DNA of 64,000 nt from Isoetes taiwanensis. Taxonomy: Eukaryota > Streptophyta > Lycopodiopsida > Isoetales > Isoetaceae. Location of the stretch: contig JAJEKV010000005.1 in NCBI GenBank assembly GCA_021234155.1, positions 24,505,584 through 24,569,583 of the forward strand. The letters are read 5' to 3'. This document shows positions 63,311-64,000 of the stretch, piece by piece. Every line of letters begins with the position of its first letter. Position 1 is the first letter of the stretch. The position numbers were made by a program, and so were the translations under genes. The notes beneath the pieces were generated by a model, which saw only the letters and a list, made by a program, of their open reading frames with translations, was not told the origin of the DNA and ran no database searches.

Positions 63311-64000
63311 TTTTATGGGGATGACAAGTTTTCTTAGGATATATGTGCCTCACTTATCACACATTATTTGTCCTATAGCCGAGGTTGACCGAGGGGTTGG
63401 TAAATACTCCAAGGAAGAGAGTAAGTATATTTTTATAAAATGGGATGATGTTTGCGAGAGAGCTTTTGAGGAAATTATAGAAACCCTTTGCAATCCTACT
63501 ATTTTAAAACCTCGATCTTACAAAAACTTTCCTTTGCATATATAAGTGTGACCAAAGAGAGCCATAGGTATAGCCACCTTTCTGAGGAACATGGAATTAT
63601 AGCCTTTTCAAGCAAAATCTGGTGCGACCGGAACTTAGATATCAAAGATTAGAAAAAAAGTCTTTGCTGCACTAATGTTCTTATTGGAAAAGCATGGACA
63701 CTTGCATACTTGAGTCATACCCGGGTTTTCATGAAGCAAAACCCATTGACACTATTGTTTGCAAAAAAAAAATTTACCAAAGGCAAAGTTATGCGGATGG
63801 GCTTGTAAGGTACAAAATTATGATATTGACATTAAAGTAATTAAAGTTCTTGAAGATCCTAGTGCTTATTTGCCTAATATGATGTTTAAGTATGAAGATC
63901 AAGAAGGTTTGAATGAGGAAAATACAACTAACATAGTAGCTTTTGGCGGTGAGATGATTGATTGGCGGGTTGACATTAAAATTTTTTTGGAGCATCTTTG
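63311..64000 (+). pseudogene. Connection and RNase H of A2 (partial)
   Basis: GMTSFLRIYVPHLSHIICPI, YIFIKWDDVCERAFEEIIET, KNFPLHI, then in other frames RYQRLEKKSLLH- and KHGHLHT-type segments and LPKAKLCGWACKVQNYDIDI, AYLPNMMFKYEDQEG. Ends at the window edge before integrase. Confidence 0.8.

Larger units (their letters stand above)
57450..64000 (+). mobile_element. Tat-like element A2, 5' part (runs off the right edge)
   Basis: Plus strand: LTR (57,450-59,818), primer site, gag, zinc knuckles, protease, aRH, RT, RNase H up to the window end. It is inserted in the histone-like frame of G2. Its LTR is of the same family as the solo LTR at 33,788. All coding parts show frequent small frame breaks. 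Confidence 0.87.

Overview
This window is a block of nested LTR retrotransposons from a land-plant nuclear genome. I see no convincing host gene, tRNA, rRNA or CRISPR array. The plant assignment rests on two Ty3/gypsy lineages known from plants. One is Tat-like, with an extra archaeal-type RNase H (aRH). The other is a Tekay-like chromovirus, with LTRs starting TGTGACGCC, an initiator-Met primer site and a C-terminal chromodomain. I cannot name the species. The aRH lies upstream of RT, unlike the order I know from the Ogre/Retand Tat elements of flowering plants, so a fern, lycophyte, bryophyte or gymnosperm is possible. || Layout. 1-5,676: left-truncated Tat element A (minus strand; aRH, PR, gag, 5' LTR). 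5,677-6,606: truncated plus-strand LTR of family C. 6,607-13,142: internally deleted minus-strand family C element (C1). 13,143-19,778: minus-strand element D (part of INT, RH, RT, aRH, PR, gag, PBS, LTR). 19,779-24,107: plus-strand INT, 3' UTR and LTR (P2). 24,108-25,680 and 37,233-37,865: host element H, split by an 11.55-kb insertion with a perfect 5-bp target duplication (GTGAA). That insertion (25,681-37,232) is a tandem three-LTR element, C3, and carries a solo LTR of family B (33,788-36,167, target duplication AAGTG) inside its gag. 37,866-41,003: LTR and primer site of another element (E), then non-coding repeats. 41,004-57,449: two tandem copies (G1, G2) of a chromovirus sharing one LTR (about 47,134-48,942). 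57,450-64,000: plus-strand Tat element A2, inserted into G2, running from its 5' LTR to RNase H at the window edge. || Most notable content. Between primer site and gag, the chromovirus G carries an extra reading frame whose C-terminal part is a histone H3-type fold. It has an H3 alpha-N segment and an H3 alpha2-loop-alphaC segment, with features closer to centromeric H3 (CENH3) than to canonical H3. It is present in both tandem copies. A second unrecognised frame lies between it and gag-pol. The H3-like and second frames are each preceded by a TATA box and, further upstream, by two copies of a roughly 65-bp nested palindrome. A third TATA-like site precedes gag-pol. The two RNA-level cassettes therefore look like independently promoted genes added to a retrotransposon. 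|| Data quality. Right of about 33.8 kb, many apparent frameshifts fall where a related copy has CAG or CTG and this copy has CG, CACG or CGAG. This looks like a systematic consensus error at CHG-methylated sites, so the 'pseudogene' status of elements G and A2 is provisional.
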